Counted from the stretch's first letter, positions 27,617-35,949 are shown. The stretch: DNA of 64,000 nucleotides from Actinomadura opuntiae (GCF_030283205.1 NZ_JASNWF010000002.1:434001-498000); one strand, 5' to 3'. Notes: generated by a model from the sequence alone, not told the origin. Translations and numbers: made by a program.

Positions 27617-28191
27617 AGGGCTACTCCGGCGGCATGCGCCGCCGCATCGACCTCGCCGGCGCGCTGGTCGCCGACCCGCCGGTGCTGTTCCTCGACGAAC
27701 CCAGCACCGGCCTGGACCCCCGCGCCCGCGCCGCCCTGTGGGACACCATCGCCGACCTCGTCGCGGGCGGCAGCACCCTGTTGCTGACCACCCAGTACAT
27801 GGAGGAGGCCGACCGCCTCGCCGACCGGATCCTGGTGGTCGACCACGGTCGCGCCATCGCCCGCGGCACCGCCGACGAGCTCAAGGACCAGGTCGGCGGC
27901 AACCGCATCGAGATCACCGTGACCGACCCCGCCGAACTGGAGACCGCCCGCCAGGCCCTCGCCTGGGTCGCCGTCGGCGCCATGCGGACCGTCCCGGAGT
28001 CGCTGCGGATCACCGTCCCTGTCACCGACGGGCCCGAGGCGCTCCGCCGGGTCCTCGGCCGGCTCGCCGAGGACGGCGTCCGCATCCGCGACGCCGGGCT
28101 GCGGCGCCCCACCCTCGACGACGTCTACCTCACCCTGACCGGGCACCAGGCGTCCGGCACCGACCCGCAGGCCCGGGAGGCCGCCCGATGA
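27613..28191 (+). CDS. DrrA-type ABC ATPase, C-terminal fragment (frame-split)
   Basis: 192 residues from a GTG that overlaps the preceding stop (GTGA). It contains the missing half: signature YSGGMRRR, Walker B VLFLDEPSTGLD, the TTQYMEEAD switch region and the DrrA-type C-terminal domain ending RRPTLDDVYLTLTG. It overlaps the permease by 4 bp (ATGA). With the preceding fragment it makes a complete ATPase; alone it has no P-loop. The GTGA overlap would allow coupled translation as two chains, but a simple frameshift is the more economical reading. Confidence 0.8.
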   Translation: MKGYSGGMRRRIDLAGALVADPPVLFLDEPSTGLDPRARAALWDTIADLVAGGSTLLLTTQYMEEADRLADRILVVDHGRAIARGTADELKDQVGGNRIEITVTDPAELETARQALAWVAVGAMRTVPESLRITVPVTDGPEALRRVLGRLAEDGVRIRDAGLRRPTLDDVYLTLTGHQASGTDPQAREAAR

Positions 28192-28991
28192 ACGCGCTCA
28201 CCCTGCCCATCACCGACGGCTGGACGATCGCCAAGCGCAACACCCTGAAGATCAGGCGGTCGCCGGACCTGCTCGGCAGCATCGTCATGGTCCCGATCGT
28301 GCTGGTGCTGCTGTTCGCCTACGTCTTCGGCAGCGTCATCCACGTCCCCGGCATGTCCTACCGGGACTTCCTGCTGCCCGGCATCCTCGTCCAGGCCGTG
28401 ATCATCGGCGCGCAGACCACCGGCTACACGCTCACCCTCGACCTGCAGAAGGGCATCTTCGACCGGTTCCGCTCGCTGCCGATGGCCCCGTCCGCGGTGC
28501 TGATCGGCCAGACCGTCAGCGACCTGCTGATGAATCTGTTCAGCCTGGCCGCCATGGCGGCGGTGGGGCTGATCGTCGGCTGGCGGGTGCACACCTCGCC
28601 GTACGAGGCCGTCCTCGGCTTCGGGCTGCTCCTGCTGTTCGCCTACGCGTTCTCCTGGGTCACCGCGACCGTCGCGCTGGCCCTGCGCACCCCGGAGAGC
28701 TTCAACAACGTCGCGACCATGGTCTCGTTCCCGCTGATGTTCGTCTCCAACGCCTTCCTCGACAGCTCCCAGCTGCCGGCGCCGCTGCGCGTCGTCGCGG
28801 ACTGGAACCCCGTGTCCACCTTCACCCAGGCCGCACGCGAACTCTTCGGCAACACCAGCTCCGCGATGAAGACCTCCGACGCCTGGCCCATCCAGCACGC
28901 CGTCCTGGCGTCCCTGCTCTGGATCGCCGTCATCCTCGTCACGTTCGTCCCGCTGGCGACCCGCCGCTACAAGAAGACGTTCAGCGCCTGA
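28188..28991 (+). CDS. ABC-2 type permease (DrrB-like)
   Basis: 267 residues. The start overlaps the ATPase stop (ATGA). Six predicted membrane helices follow an N-terminal cytoplasmic segment; the ABC2 signature region reads FRSLPMAPSAVLIGQTVSDLLMNL, and NAFLDSSQLPAPLRVVADWNPVSTFTQAAREL is characteristic of DrrB proteins. It is an exporter permease for lipids, drugs or other hydrophobic compounds, at the membrane. Its activity depends on whether the split ATPase is functional. The next gene begins 27 bp downstream. Confidence 0.92.
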   Translation: MNALTLPITDGWTIAKRNTLKIRRSPDLLGSIVMVPIVLVLLFAYVFGSVIHVPGMSYRDFLLPGILVQAVIIGAQTTGYTLTLDLQKGIFDRFRSLPMAPSAVLIGQTVSDLLMNLFSLAAMAAVGLIVGWRVHTSPYEAVLGFGLLLLFAYAFSWVTATVALALRTPESFNNVATMVSFPLMFVSNAFLDSSQLPAPLRVVADWNPVSTFTQAARELFGNTSSAMKTSDAWPIQHAVLASLLWIAVILVTFVPLATRRYKKTFSA

Positions 28992-29018
28992 TCCGGCGAG
29001 CAAGGGCACACTGGGCGG

Positions 29019-29861
29019 ATGGAATACGTCGGCCGGGTGCCCGCCCCGCCGCTCGACCGGTTCATCGACGACCTCTACTGCCTGACCGGCGTGCCGCGCC
29101 ACCGCCGCATGAACGTGCCGCCGATGCCGTCCGCGCACCTGTTCCTCAACCTCGGCGCGCCCGCCCGGCTGTGGGACTCCGACCCCTCCGTACCGCCGGA
29201 GACGCTCGCCGACGGCTGGTTCATGGGCGTGTGGACCAGGCGTTTCCTCTTCGAATACCCCGCGCGGGTGCGGCTCGTCGGCGTGCACTTCAAGCCCTGG
29301 GGGCTCTCGCCGTTCATCGGTGTCCCGGCGTCCGAGCTGCGGAACCGGTGGGTGCCGGTCGACGCCGTCTGGCGACGGTCCGTGGACCGGATCCGCAACC
29401 AGGTCGGCGAGTTCACAACGGCCGACGAGACGCTGCGGGTGCTGGAGGACGAGCTGCGGTCGCGTTTCGCCGAGGCGCCGCCGCGCGGCCTCGACCTGGT
29501 CCGGCACACCGGCGGACGCCTGGCGACCGCCTACGGCGCGGTCCCGGTCGGCGCGCTGGCCGACGCCGCCGGGGTGAGCGGCAACCACCTGGCCGCGCAG
29601 TTCAAGTCCCATGTCGGGGTCACCCCGAAGCGCGTGGCGCGGATCTACCGCTTCGCGCGCCTGATCCTGTCCGTGGACGCCCTGCGCCCGGTCGACTGGT
29701 CGGACCTCGCCCACACGGCCGGCTACTTCGACCACGCCCACTTCAGCAGGGAGTTCAAGGACTTCACCGGCTGCACGCCGACGGAGTACCTGGCGCTGCG
29801 GCGCCGGCTCCCCGCCGACCGGGAATTCCCGCCGGACAACGGCCCGATGCCCGCCGATTGA
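29019..29861 (+). CDS. AraC-family transcriptional regulator
   Basis: 280 residues. The N-terminal sensor (about 1-140; PSAHLFLNLGAPARLW, FEYPARVRLVGVHFKPWGLSPFIG) is of the small DUF6597-like kind. The C-terminal AraC HTH pair spans about 170-270 with LADAAGVSGNHLAAQFKSHVGVTPKRVARIYRF and LAHTAGYFDHAHFSREFKDFTGCTPTEY. The ATG has no Shine-Dalgarno; CACACT lies 6 nt upstream. It precedes the dihydrofolate-reductase-like gene by 72 bp in the same direction, so that gene may be its target. Confidence 0.9.
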   Translation: MEYVGRVPAPPLDRFIDDLYCLTGVPRHRRMNVPPMPSAHLFLNLGAPARLWDSDPSVPPETLADGWFMGVWTRRFLFEYPARVRLVGVHFKPWGLSPFIGVPASELRNRWVPVDAVWRRSVDRIRNQVGEFTTADETLRVLEDELRSRFAEAPPRGLDLVRHTGGRLATAYGAVPVGALADAAGVSGNHLAAQFKSHVGVTPKRVARIYRFARLILSVDALRPVDWSDLAHTAGYFDHAHFSREFKDFTGCTPTEYLALRRRLPADREFPPDNGPMPAD

Positions 29862-29933
29862 TTTCTTACATGCCCGGACCCGCCGGGGGACGACAGGATC
29901 GGAGGCGAGGACGCGAGACGACCTGGAGGACCC

Positions 29934-30545
29934 GTGGGTTCAGTGTTCATGCACAACGTGATGTCGGTCGACGGCTTCATCGCCGACGCGAACGACGACG
30001 TCGGCCCGCTCCACGACTGGTACTTCAACGGCGACACCCCGATCGTCGAGGACGCCGGCCGGACCTTCGACCACTCCGGCGTCGGAAGCTCCTTCAAGGT
30101 CTCCAAGGCATCGGCGGAGTACGTCCGGACGATGTGGGAGTCGATCGGCGTGATCGTGATGGGCCGCACCCTGTTCGACCTGGTGAACGGCTGGGAAGGG
30201 GACCCGCCGACGGGAGACCACGTGGTCGTGGTGTCCCACCGGCCCAAGCCCGAGGGCTGGCATCCCGAGGCGTCGTACCACTTCGTCGACGACGTGACGG
30301 CCGCGATCGGCAAGGCCCGGGAACTCGCCGGCGAGCGGAACATCAGCGTGAACGCCGGTGACGTGGGCGCCCAGATCCTCGCGGCCGGTCTCGTCGACGA
30401 GGTGGCGATCGACGTGGTGCCCGTGGTGTTCGGATCGGGCAAGCGCTACTTCGGCGGGATCGACGGGCAGCATCTTCTGGAGGACCCGCACGTGGTCGTC
30501 CAGGGCGACGGGGTGCTGCACCTGAAGTTCAAGGTCCGCCGCTGA
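29934..30545 (+). CDS. Dihydrofolate reductase family protein (RibD C-terminal type)
   Basis: 203 residues. The GTG start has GGAGGACC just upstream. The fold is of the RibD-C/DHFR superfamily: MSVDGFIADAND at the N-terminus, GVIVMGRTLFD, HVVVVSHRPKP, SVNAGDVGAQILAAGLVDEVAIDVVPVVFGSGKRYF. Such proteins are NADPH-dependent reductases; the actual substrate is unknown, and this group is not true FolA. It is the last gene before a convergent MerR-type gene, 10 bp away. Confidence 0.88.
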   Translation: MGSVFMHNVMSVDGFIADANDDVGPLHDWYFNGDTPIVEDAGRTFDHSGVGSSFKVSKASAEYVRTMWESIGVIVMGRTLFDLVNGWEGDPPTGDHVVVVSHRPKPEGWHPEASYHFVDDVTAAIGKARELAGERNISVNAGDVGAQILAAGLVDEVAIDVVPVVFGSGKRYFGGIDGQHLLEDPHVVVQGDGVLHLKFKVRR

Positions 30546-30555
30546 ACGGAGGGTG

Positions 30556-30942
30556 CTACTCCGGGTCCTGGGGGTGGCGGCCCTGCTGGAGCCGGGCGTT
30601 GATGCGCTGCGCTTCGGCGAGCTGGTCTTCCAGGATGATGATGCGGCAGGCCGCGTCCAGCGGGGTGCCCTGGTCGACCAGGTCGCGGGCGCGCTGGGCC
30701 AGGCGCAGCTGGTAGCGGGAGTAGCGTCGGTGCCCGCCGGGCGAGCGCTGCGGGACGATCAGCCGCGCGGTGTCCAGGCTGCGCAGGAAGGCCGGGGTGA
30801 CGCCCAGCATCTCGGCGGCGCGGCCCATGCTGTAGGCGGGGTAGTCCTCGTCGTCGAACTTGTCCTCGAGACCGCCGGGGTCGCCCTGGCGGTGGAACTG
30901 GTCTGGCCGGCCGTCGGCCTGGGCCGGGTGGGGTGCGTTCAC
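30556..30942 (-). CDS. MerR-type transcriptional regulator
   Basis: 128 residues. The GTG has GGAAGG as its Shine-Dalgarno, located inside a small inverted repeat. A charged N-terminal tail (about 1-35) is followed by a MerR HTH: YSMGRAAEMLGVTPAFLRSLDTARLIVPQRSPGGHRRYSRYQL, then a helix (LEDQLAEAQRINARLQQ) that may dimerise. There are no effector-domain cysteines, so it is not a metal sensor. Its long leader (see the next two entries) carries hairpins and direct repeats. Confidence 0.87.
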   Translation of the reverse strand: MNAPHPAQADGRPDQFHRQGDPGGLEDKFDDEDYPAYSMGRAAEMLGVTPAFLRSLDTARLIVPQRSPGGHRRYSRYQLRLAQRARDLVDQGTPLDAACRIIILEDQLAEAQRINARLQQGRHPQDPE

Positions 30943-31056
30943 GGAACCTTCCGTACTGCCGTGGGACGGCAGGGACGACGACAGGGGCCCCGGTGCCAGA
31001 CTGCGGCACCGGGGCCCAGAGGTACAACACCACCTACCGGCTCTGCGAGCCGGTCT
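30943..31056 (-). promoter_or_regulatory. merR leader with terminator-like and RBS-containing hairpins
   Basis: On the minus strand a perfect 8-bp hairpin (31036-31054) is followed by a 13-bp perfect stem with a 7-nt loop (30985-31017). Then ACGGAA-GG-TTCCGT encloses the Shine-Dalgarno next to the GTG. This resembles an attenuator or a translational switch; it may only be a terminator with a promoter after it. Confidence 0.45.
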
Positions 31057-31552
31057 TCCGCGTCAGCCGCCCAGACGGGGGCGGGAACGCGGGGATCGCG
31101 TATGCGTGACCGTAGACCACCGTCCAATCTGTGGAACTGCGGTACCCGCGCGGCGTGACTGGAGCCTGCAGCGGGCGATCCCGATGGCGTCGACTCTCCT
31201 TTCCTCGACATCACTACCTGTACTGCGTGTTTCCCTGTGTACTGCGATTTCTGATCTTGCTTCGCTCCCGGCGACCCGTTGGCCGCCGGTCCCGGCCGGC
31301 TGCCGGAGCCCCTTGCACTGCGTTGGCCCCGGCACGCCCGGCCGGCGTCATCCATACGTCCGGCAGTTCGTCCTCTGCCGTTTCTCATGGACTCGTCTCT
31401 CTTCGATGACCAGAACACTACCCGGCGTCGGGTCGAAAATCTACCTCGATCACTACAGAGTTTCGTAGATCACATCGCCCGCTTCTCTGCGTCGATCACG
31501 AGTGCCCCGGCTACGGGCGGGTAGGCAGCCCGCAACAGTGGAGGTGAGGCGG
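31057..31552. other. Intergenic region with direct repeats
   Basis: No convincing gene; reading frames on both strands lack recognisable protein. TGTACTGCG occurs twice at 31219-31227 and 31238-31246 (19 bp apart; CGCAGTACA on the minus strand), possible binding sites for the MerR-type protein. The right part is less GC-rich and should hold the promoter of the STAS operon. Confidence 0.4.
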
Positions 31553-31942
31553 GTGAAGCAGATGACCGCTCCCCGAGAGGAGACGCCTCGAGAACGGCTG
31601 CGGATCCGGGCCGAGCGCGCCCCGGCGGGCGTGGTGGTGCGCGTCCACGGCGAGATCGACGCGTTCACCGCCGACGCGCTGCGCGAGCAGGCGATCGCTG
31701 CGACGGCGCCGCTCGCGCGCCCGAGGATCGTGCTCGACCTGGACCAGGTCGGCTTCTGCGACTCCTCCGGGCTGACCGCACTGGTCGCCATCTGGAAGGC
31801 GGTCCGCTCCCGCCGCGGGGACCTCGTCGTGGCCCGGCCGCCCGAGGTGTGCCGCCGGATCCTCGCCCGCACCCGCCTGGACCAGCACATCGGCGTCAGT
31901 CCCACCGTCCGGCATGCCCTGCGGCGCATCGCATCCCCCTGA
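31553..31942 (+). CDS. STAS-domain anti-anti-sigma factor
   Basis: 129 residues from the GTG at 31553, which has GGAGG 8 nt upstream. It is a single STAS domain (LRIRAERAPAGVVVRVHGEIDAFTADALREQ; IVLDLDQVGFCDSSGLTAL). The DSSG motif keeps the phosphorylatable serine, so it can act as a canonical SpoIIAA/RsbV-type antagonist of an anti-sigma kinase. It is followed after 16 bp by a second STAS gene. A cognate kinase is not encoded beside it. Confidence 0.9.
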   Translation: MKQMTAPREETPRERLRIRAERAPAGVVVRVHGEIDAFTADALREQAIAATAPLARPRIVLDLDQVGFCDSSGLTALVAIWKAVRSRRGDLVVARPPEVCRRILARTRLDQHIGVSPTVRHALRRIASP

Positions 31943-31958
31943 CCGGGGGGTGCCGGCC

Positions 31959-32387
31959 ATGGGCCTGATCGTGGAAAGCCGATTCCAGCCGGCGGGCGCC
32001 GACCTGGCCGTCGTGACCCTGACCGGCGACCTGGACGTCGCCTCCGCGGGCCTGCTGCGCGGCCACCTGGCCGCCCTGATCGGCCGCGGCGCCGACCACC
32101 TCATCCTGGACTTCGCCCAGGTCGACTTCGTCGACTCCAACGGCCTCAGCGTGCTGGCCGGCGTCCACCGCCTCATGCAGCCCTCGCAGCGGGCGAGGGC
32201 GGACGGCGACCTCGCCGGCACGCTCGCCGTCGCGGCGGTGAACCAGCGCGTCCGCCACGTCCTGCGGACCACCGGCTTCACCCGGATCATCCCGATCTAC
32301 CCGTCGGTGGAGACGGCGGTCGTCGTCCACCAGGCCGGCCCGCACCGCCCTGCCGGGAAGGGCGACCCCACCGGCACCGGCAGGTGA
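31959..32387 (+). CDS. STAS-domain anti-anti-sigma factor, second copy
   Basis: 142 residues from an ATG with GGGGGTG upstream. The STAS domain carries VVTLTGDLDVASAGLLRGHLAAL and LILDFAQVDFVDSNGLSVLAGVHRL, with DSNG keeping one serine. The C-terminal tail (HRPAGKGDPTGTGR) is disordered. It forms an operon with the preceding STAS gene. It probably switches a Ser-kinase anti-sigma factor; the phosphatase could be the PP2C enzyme encoded opposite. Confidence 0.88.
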   Translation: MGLIVESRFQPAGADLAVVTLTGDLDVASAGLLRGHLAALIGRGADHLILDFAQVDFVDSNGLSVLAGVHRLMQPSQRARADGDLAGTLAVAAVNQRVRHVLRTTGFTRIIPIYPSVETAVVVHQAGPHRPAGKGDPTGTGR

Positions 32388-32419
32388 CCGCGCTGGCGGA
32401 GGGCCGGGAGGAGTCCCTA

Positions 32420-32451
32420 ATGTTGGAGTCGACCCCTATGTTGGAGTCGAC
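32420..32451 (+). repeat. Two 14-bp direct repeats before the next gene
   Basis: ATGTTGGAGTCGAC is repeated at 32420-32433 and 32438-32451, 18 bp apart, about 40 bp before the next start codon. Confidence 0.7.
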
Positions 32452-32487
32452 GGGGCCCGGCTCCTGGGCTCAGGGGAGGTGAGGCTC

Positions 32488-32784
32488 ATGAGCGGGACGA
32501 TGCCCGAGGTGTGGATCGCGGCCGCCGACGGCGACCTGATCCGGGCCGACGCGATCGTGATACTGCGGCTGGACAAGACCGGCCGGCTGACCGTGCAGTT
32601 GCGCGACGAGGCGAAGGTCAGCGTGAGCCTTCTGGAGGGCTCCGCGGGCGGCGGCAACCCGCCCGCCGACTTCCACCGCCAGCTGATCCGGATGATCGCC
32701 GAGGTGGCGGACTCCGGCAGCGCGCAGGTGATCAGCGCGCGGCACGTGGACGGCGGGTGGCGCTGGATCAGCGAGCCCCTGTAG
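32488..32784 (+). CDS. Small protein of unknown function
   Basis: 98 residues from the ATG at 32488 with GGAGG 8 nt upstream. It opens with beta-strand-like sequence (PEVWIAAADGDLIRADAIVILRLD), has a middle hydrophilic portion and a helical second half ending HVDGGWRWISEPL. There is no signal peptide or membrane segment. I do not recognise a family. It lies 100 bp downstream of the STAS pair and converges on the PP2C gene, so it may belong to the same stress-response circuit. Confidence 0.75.
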   Translation: MSGTMPEVWIAAADGDLIRADAIVILRLDKTGRLTVQLRDEAKVSVSLLEGSAGGGNPPADFHRQLIRMIAEVADSGSAQVISARHVDGGWRWISEPL

Positions 32785-32824
32785 GCGCCGGCCGCACTCC
32801 CCGCGGTCCCGGACGTCCCGGACG

Positions 32825-34543
32825 TCAGGCGGGGACGCGGAGGGCGAGGATGGCGACATCGTCCTCGCCGCCGGGCTCCATCCGCTCGAGAAGCTGGTCG
32901 CACAGGTCGGGCACGGGAAGCCGGGCCAGGTGGGCGCTGTGGCGGCGCAGCCCGGTGAGGCGGTCGGTGAGGTCGGTGCCGCGGGTCTCGACGAGTCCGT
33001 CGGTGTAGAGCAGCAGCGTGGACAGGGGCGGCAGGTCGCGGGCGCCGTCGGGGCGGCCGGTCGTGAGGTCGGGGTTGCCGAGCAGCATCCCGTGCTCCTC
33101 GAGGAAGGACGTGCCGCCGTCCTGGGTGATCAGCAGCGGCGGCGGATGGCCGGCGTTGCACCACCGCAGATGCCAGCGGCCGTCCGGGCTCCTTTCGACG
33201 CGGGCGAACACGGCGGTGGCGAGTTCGGCGTCGCTGACGGCGTCCATCACCGCGTCCAGGCGCTCCAGGACGATGCTCGGCGGTGCGGCCGGATCCCACG
33301 CCAGCGCCCTCAGCATGTTGCGGACCTGCGCCATCCGGGACGCCGCGTGCAGGTCATGGCCCACGATGTCGCCGATGACCAGCCCGGTGGCGCCGTTGGC
33401 CAGCGGGAACGCGTCGTACCAGTCGCCGCCCACCCACCCGACCCGCGCGGCCGGCACGTACCGGGCCTGGAGCTGCAGATCGCCCGACCGGGGCAGCGGG
33501 GTGAGCAGGCTGCGCTGCATGGCCTCGGCCGTGTCGCGCTGCGCGGCGAACAGCCGGGCGTTGGCCAGCAGGAGGCCGGTGCGGCGCGCGATGTCCTCGA
33601 CCACGAGCCGGTCGTCGGGACCGTAGCCGTCCCCGGGACGGGAGTAGCCGAGCGTCAGCGCGCCATAGGTCTCGCCGCGCGCCGCCAGCGGGGTGATGAT
33701 CGCGGTGTGCGCGTCCATGACCTGGAAGAGCTCGTGCTGGGCGGCCGCCAGCGGCTCGTCCGGATAGAGCCGGGCGGCGTCGCCGCCGACGACCAGGGTC
33801 GTGCCGCCGTGCAGCACCCGCGCGAGCGGCCCGCGCGGGGTCCGGGGGAGCGGCGGCAGCGGGCCCTCCAGGGCGGCGATGTCGGCGGGCGAGAGCTCGC
33901 GGTGCGTGGCGGCCGTCCGCTCGACCCGCCCGTCGGGGACGAGCAGGTCGACCTCCGCCCAGTCGCCGAGCGCGGGCACGACGAGCCGGACCAGCCGCCG
34001 CAGCACCTCGTCCTCGTTCAGCGTGGACGACAGCACCGTGGTGATCTCCGCGACCAGCGCCAGCCGCGAGTTCGCCCGCCTGACCTGGGCCATCTGGTCG
34101 TGGCGCTCCTGCTCGATGCGGAACCGCTCGGCCGCGTCCTGCAGCACGACGACCGCTCCGGCCACCGTCCCGGCCCCGGGTTCCCCGGCGGCCGCGGCCG
34201 GGTCGTCGGCGTAGATCGGCGCGGACGACCAGGACAGCCGCACCGCCCGCCCGTCGCGGTGGGTGAACCGGTCGCCGTCGCCGTGGTCGGCGACGCCGGT
34301 CCGCAGCGTCCGCAGCAGGCGGCAGTCCCGCTCCGGAGCCGGATCCCCCTTGCCGGCGCGGTGCAGGAGCCGGTGCAGCGGCCTGCCCAGCGCCTCCTCG
34401 CGGGTGTAGCCGAGCAGCTGCCGGGCGCGGGGGTTCCAGGCCGTGATCCGGCCGGTCGCGTTGACGGCCACGACGCCCGCGTTCATGGCTTCGACCAGGC
34501 CGTCATGCTGCATGCCGGCCTGGCCGTCCGGCTGCCCGCTCAT
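32825..34543 (-). CDS. PP2C-type (SpoIIE) serine phosphatase with PAS and GAF domains
   Basis: 572 residues from the ATG at 34543, which has GGGAGGA 5 nt upstream. The order is PAS (about 12-125; LVEAMNAGVVAVNATGRITAWNPRARQLLGY), a helical linker, GAF (about 175-320) and SpoIIE phosphatase (about 345-570). The metal-site motifs GGDWYDAF, GDIVGHDLHAA, LLYTDGLVET and EDDVAIL are all present. It should dephosphorylate Ser-phosphorylated STAS proteins in response to a PAS/GAF-sensed signal. It is cytosolic. It shares a strand and operon with a small membrane protein, a STAS protein and a DUF5994 protein. Confidence 0.93.
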   Translation of the reverse strand: MSGQPDGQAGMQHDGLVEAMNAGVVAVNATGRITAWNPRARQLLGYTREEALGRPLHRLLHRAGKGDPAPERDCRLLRTLRTGVADHGDGDRFTHRDGRAVRLSWSSAPIYADDPAAAAGEPGAGTVAGAVVVLQDAAERFRIEQERHDQMAQVRRANSRLALVAEITTVLSSTLNEDEVLRRLVRLVVPALGDWAEVDLLVPDGRVERTAATHRELSPADIAALEGPLPPLPRTPRGPLARVLHGGTTLVVGGDAARLYPDEPLAAAQHELFQVMDAHTAIITPLAARGETYGALTLGYSRPGDGYGPDDRLVVEDIARRTGLLLANARLFAAQRDTAEAMQRSLLTPLPRSGDLQLQARYVPAARVGWVGGDWYDAFPLANGATGLVIGDIVGHDLHAASRMAQVRNMLRALAWDPAAPPSIVLERLDAVMDAVSDAELATAVFARVERSPDGRWHLRWCNAGHPPPLLITQDGGTSFLEEHGMLLGNPDLTTGRPDGARDLPPLSTLLLYTDGLVETRGTDLTDRLTGLRRHSAHLARLPVPDLCDQLLERMEPGGEDDVAILALRVPA

Positions 34544-34613
34544 CTGGTCCTCCCGGTCGGACACCAGGTTCCCTGCCCCCCAGGCCACCTGGAACACGTC
34601 CGTCCCGGGACGT

Positions 34614-34721
34614 TCAGGAGACGATCAGCGCGACCGCGGCGATGACCGTGCACACGGCGACCAGCGCTATCGCGATGCCGCCGGCGAGCCCTTTCATCAA
34701 CGCCAGGTATTCGTCCTTCAT
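34614..34721 (-). CDS. 35-residue membrane peptide
   Basis: A 35-codon frame starts ATGAAGGAC at 34721 and ends TGA at 34614. The product begins MKDEYLALMKGLAGG and continues as one uninterrupted hydrophobic helix (Ile, Ala, Leu and Val rich) to the end. A weak AGGAC lies just upstream. It fits exactly between two co-directional genes, a STAS protein and the PP2C phosphatase, and has a clean charge pattern (K9, D3, E4 before the helix). This makes it a believable small protein that could tether or signal to the phosphatase. Confidence 0.5.
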   Translation of the reverse strand: MKDEYLALMKGLAGGIAIALVAVCTVIAAVALIVS

Positions 34722-34746
34722 CGTCCTGCGCCCGGAGTTCACGCGG

Positions 34747-35133
34747 TCATGCCGCTGACTCGGCCTGCGCGGGCGGGGCCGTCCGGACGGTGAAGACGCG
34801 GTCCAGGCCCGTGGCGTGCAGCAGGTCGGTGAACTGCCGGTTGGCGGCGCTCAGTTGGACCGTGATCCCGACCGCCGCGGCGCGGTGCTGTATGCCGACC
34901 AGGACGGCGAGCCCCACCTCGTCGCAGGACGACACCTCGCCCATGTCGAGGATCAGCAGCCGTCCGCTGTGGCGCAGCACGTCCAGCAGATGCTCGCGCA
35001 GCGCCGGGGCCGCGGCGGCGTCCAGGCCGCCCCGCAGCGCGATGATGGTGTGGCCGGGGCGCCGGTGGGCGGGCATCCGCACCTCGGAGGGAACCGGAGT
35101 CGAGCCGTCGTCGGCGGGTGCGGCGGTGGTCAT
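34747..35133 (-). CDS. STAS-domain protein with non-phosphorylatable motif
   Basis: 128 residues from the ATG at 35133 (GGAG 7 nt upstream). The STAS domain (about 25-120; HTIIALRGGLDAAAAPALREHLLDVL, LLILDMGEVSSCDEVGLAVLVGI) has CDEVG where canonical members have DS(S/T)G. No hydroxyl residue is available for phosphorylation, and the Glu may mimic a phosphoserine. It precedes the small membrane peptide and the PP2C phosphatase on the same strand. It may be a constitutively inactive (or locked) member of the switch. Confidence 0.86.
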   Translation of the reverse strand: MTTAAPADDGSTPVPSEVRMPAHRRPGHTIIALRGGLDAAAAPALREHLLDVLRHSGRLLILDMGEVSSCDEVGLAVLVGIQHRAAAVGITVQLSAANRQFTDLLHATGLDRVFTVRTAPPAQAESAA

Positions 35134-35207
35134 GGTGATCTCCGATCGCGGGGCGCCGTGCGGGGCGGCCCGGAAGCAGACGATGAGTGACGCGGGGTCG
35201 TGCGGGC

Positions 35208-35666
35208 TCACGGGCGGGCGCAGGAGGCGAGGATCTCCTCCGGCGGCACATCGCCCGCGGCCGCCTTGGCCAGGGCCTCCTGCGCGGAGGTCCGGGACGT
35301 CTCGGGCGGAACGACCAGCAGCAGGACCGGCTCGCCGCGTCCGCGGGTGACCGCGACCATGTGGTCCAGGTGCGGCAGCCAGCCGACCCTGATGACCCGG
35401 CCCAGGGCGGTGACGCGCAGCGGAACGTGGTCCCAGTCGTCGAAGTCGATGGTCAGGCGGGTGGCCATGCCCAGCCGGTCGGTCAGGGCGATCGCCAGTT
35501 CGGTGAGCTCGGCGGCGGCGTCGCGCGAGCGGGGCCACCAGCCGCCGTCGATGAGCCCGCGCCCGGTGCCGTCCGCCGCGAGCCGCAGCCGGGACGACGC
35601 CGGCGGAAGCGGGAGCGGCGCGGCCGCGCCGGGAAGGTGCGCGAGTTGAGCGCTGTGGCGGGCCAT
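35208..35666 (-). CDS. DUF5994 protein
   Basis: 152 residues from the ATG at 35666 (a GTG one codon earlier is possible). The pattern GLIDGGWWPRSRDAAAEL ... RLTIDFDDWDHVP ... RVIRVGWLPHLDHMVAVTRGRGEPVLLLVVPPET matches the DUF5994 family of actinobacteria. There is no membrane segment or catalytic motif. It is first in a four-gene run with the STAS gene, the membrane peptide and the PP2C phosphatase. The function is unknown. Confidence 0.86.
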   Translation of the reverse strand: MARHSAQLAHLPGAAAPLPLPPASSRLRLAADGTGRGLIDGGWWPRSRDAAAELTELAIALTDRLGMATRLTIDFDDWDHVPLRVTALGRVIRVGWLPHLDHMVAVTRGRGEPVLLLVVPPETSRTSAQEALAKAAAGDVPPEEILASCARP

Positions 35667-35949
35667 CACGAAGGCCCCATTCTCGGTCCGTCGAGGACCG
35701 GGTCGTAATCCCCGAGGACGGCGCCGGCAAGGAGGCCCGCGCACGAAGTGCCCTCAGCCCCTCCAGACTACGCCACGGAACGCCCCGCCGGGGGGCCGTG
35801 AGGACGGCCCGTCACTATGGCGCCCGCCGCCGTTTCTCAGCCTAAAGTCGCACCCCCAAGACCCGCCATGCGGCTGATGCCCCCGACCGCGCTTCTCTTT
35901 AGCCTGATCACAGGAAGTAAGAGGCTCATCACAACGGGCGGGCAGGCAT

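Noticed and set aside
30939..31418. Minus-strand frame in the merR leader
   Set aside because: No domain or Shine-Dalgarno and it runs through strong hairpins; treated as leader RNA.
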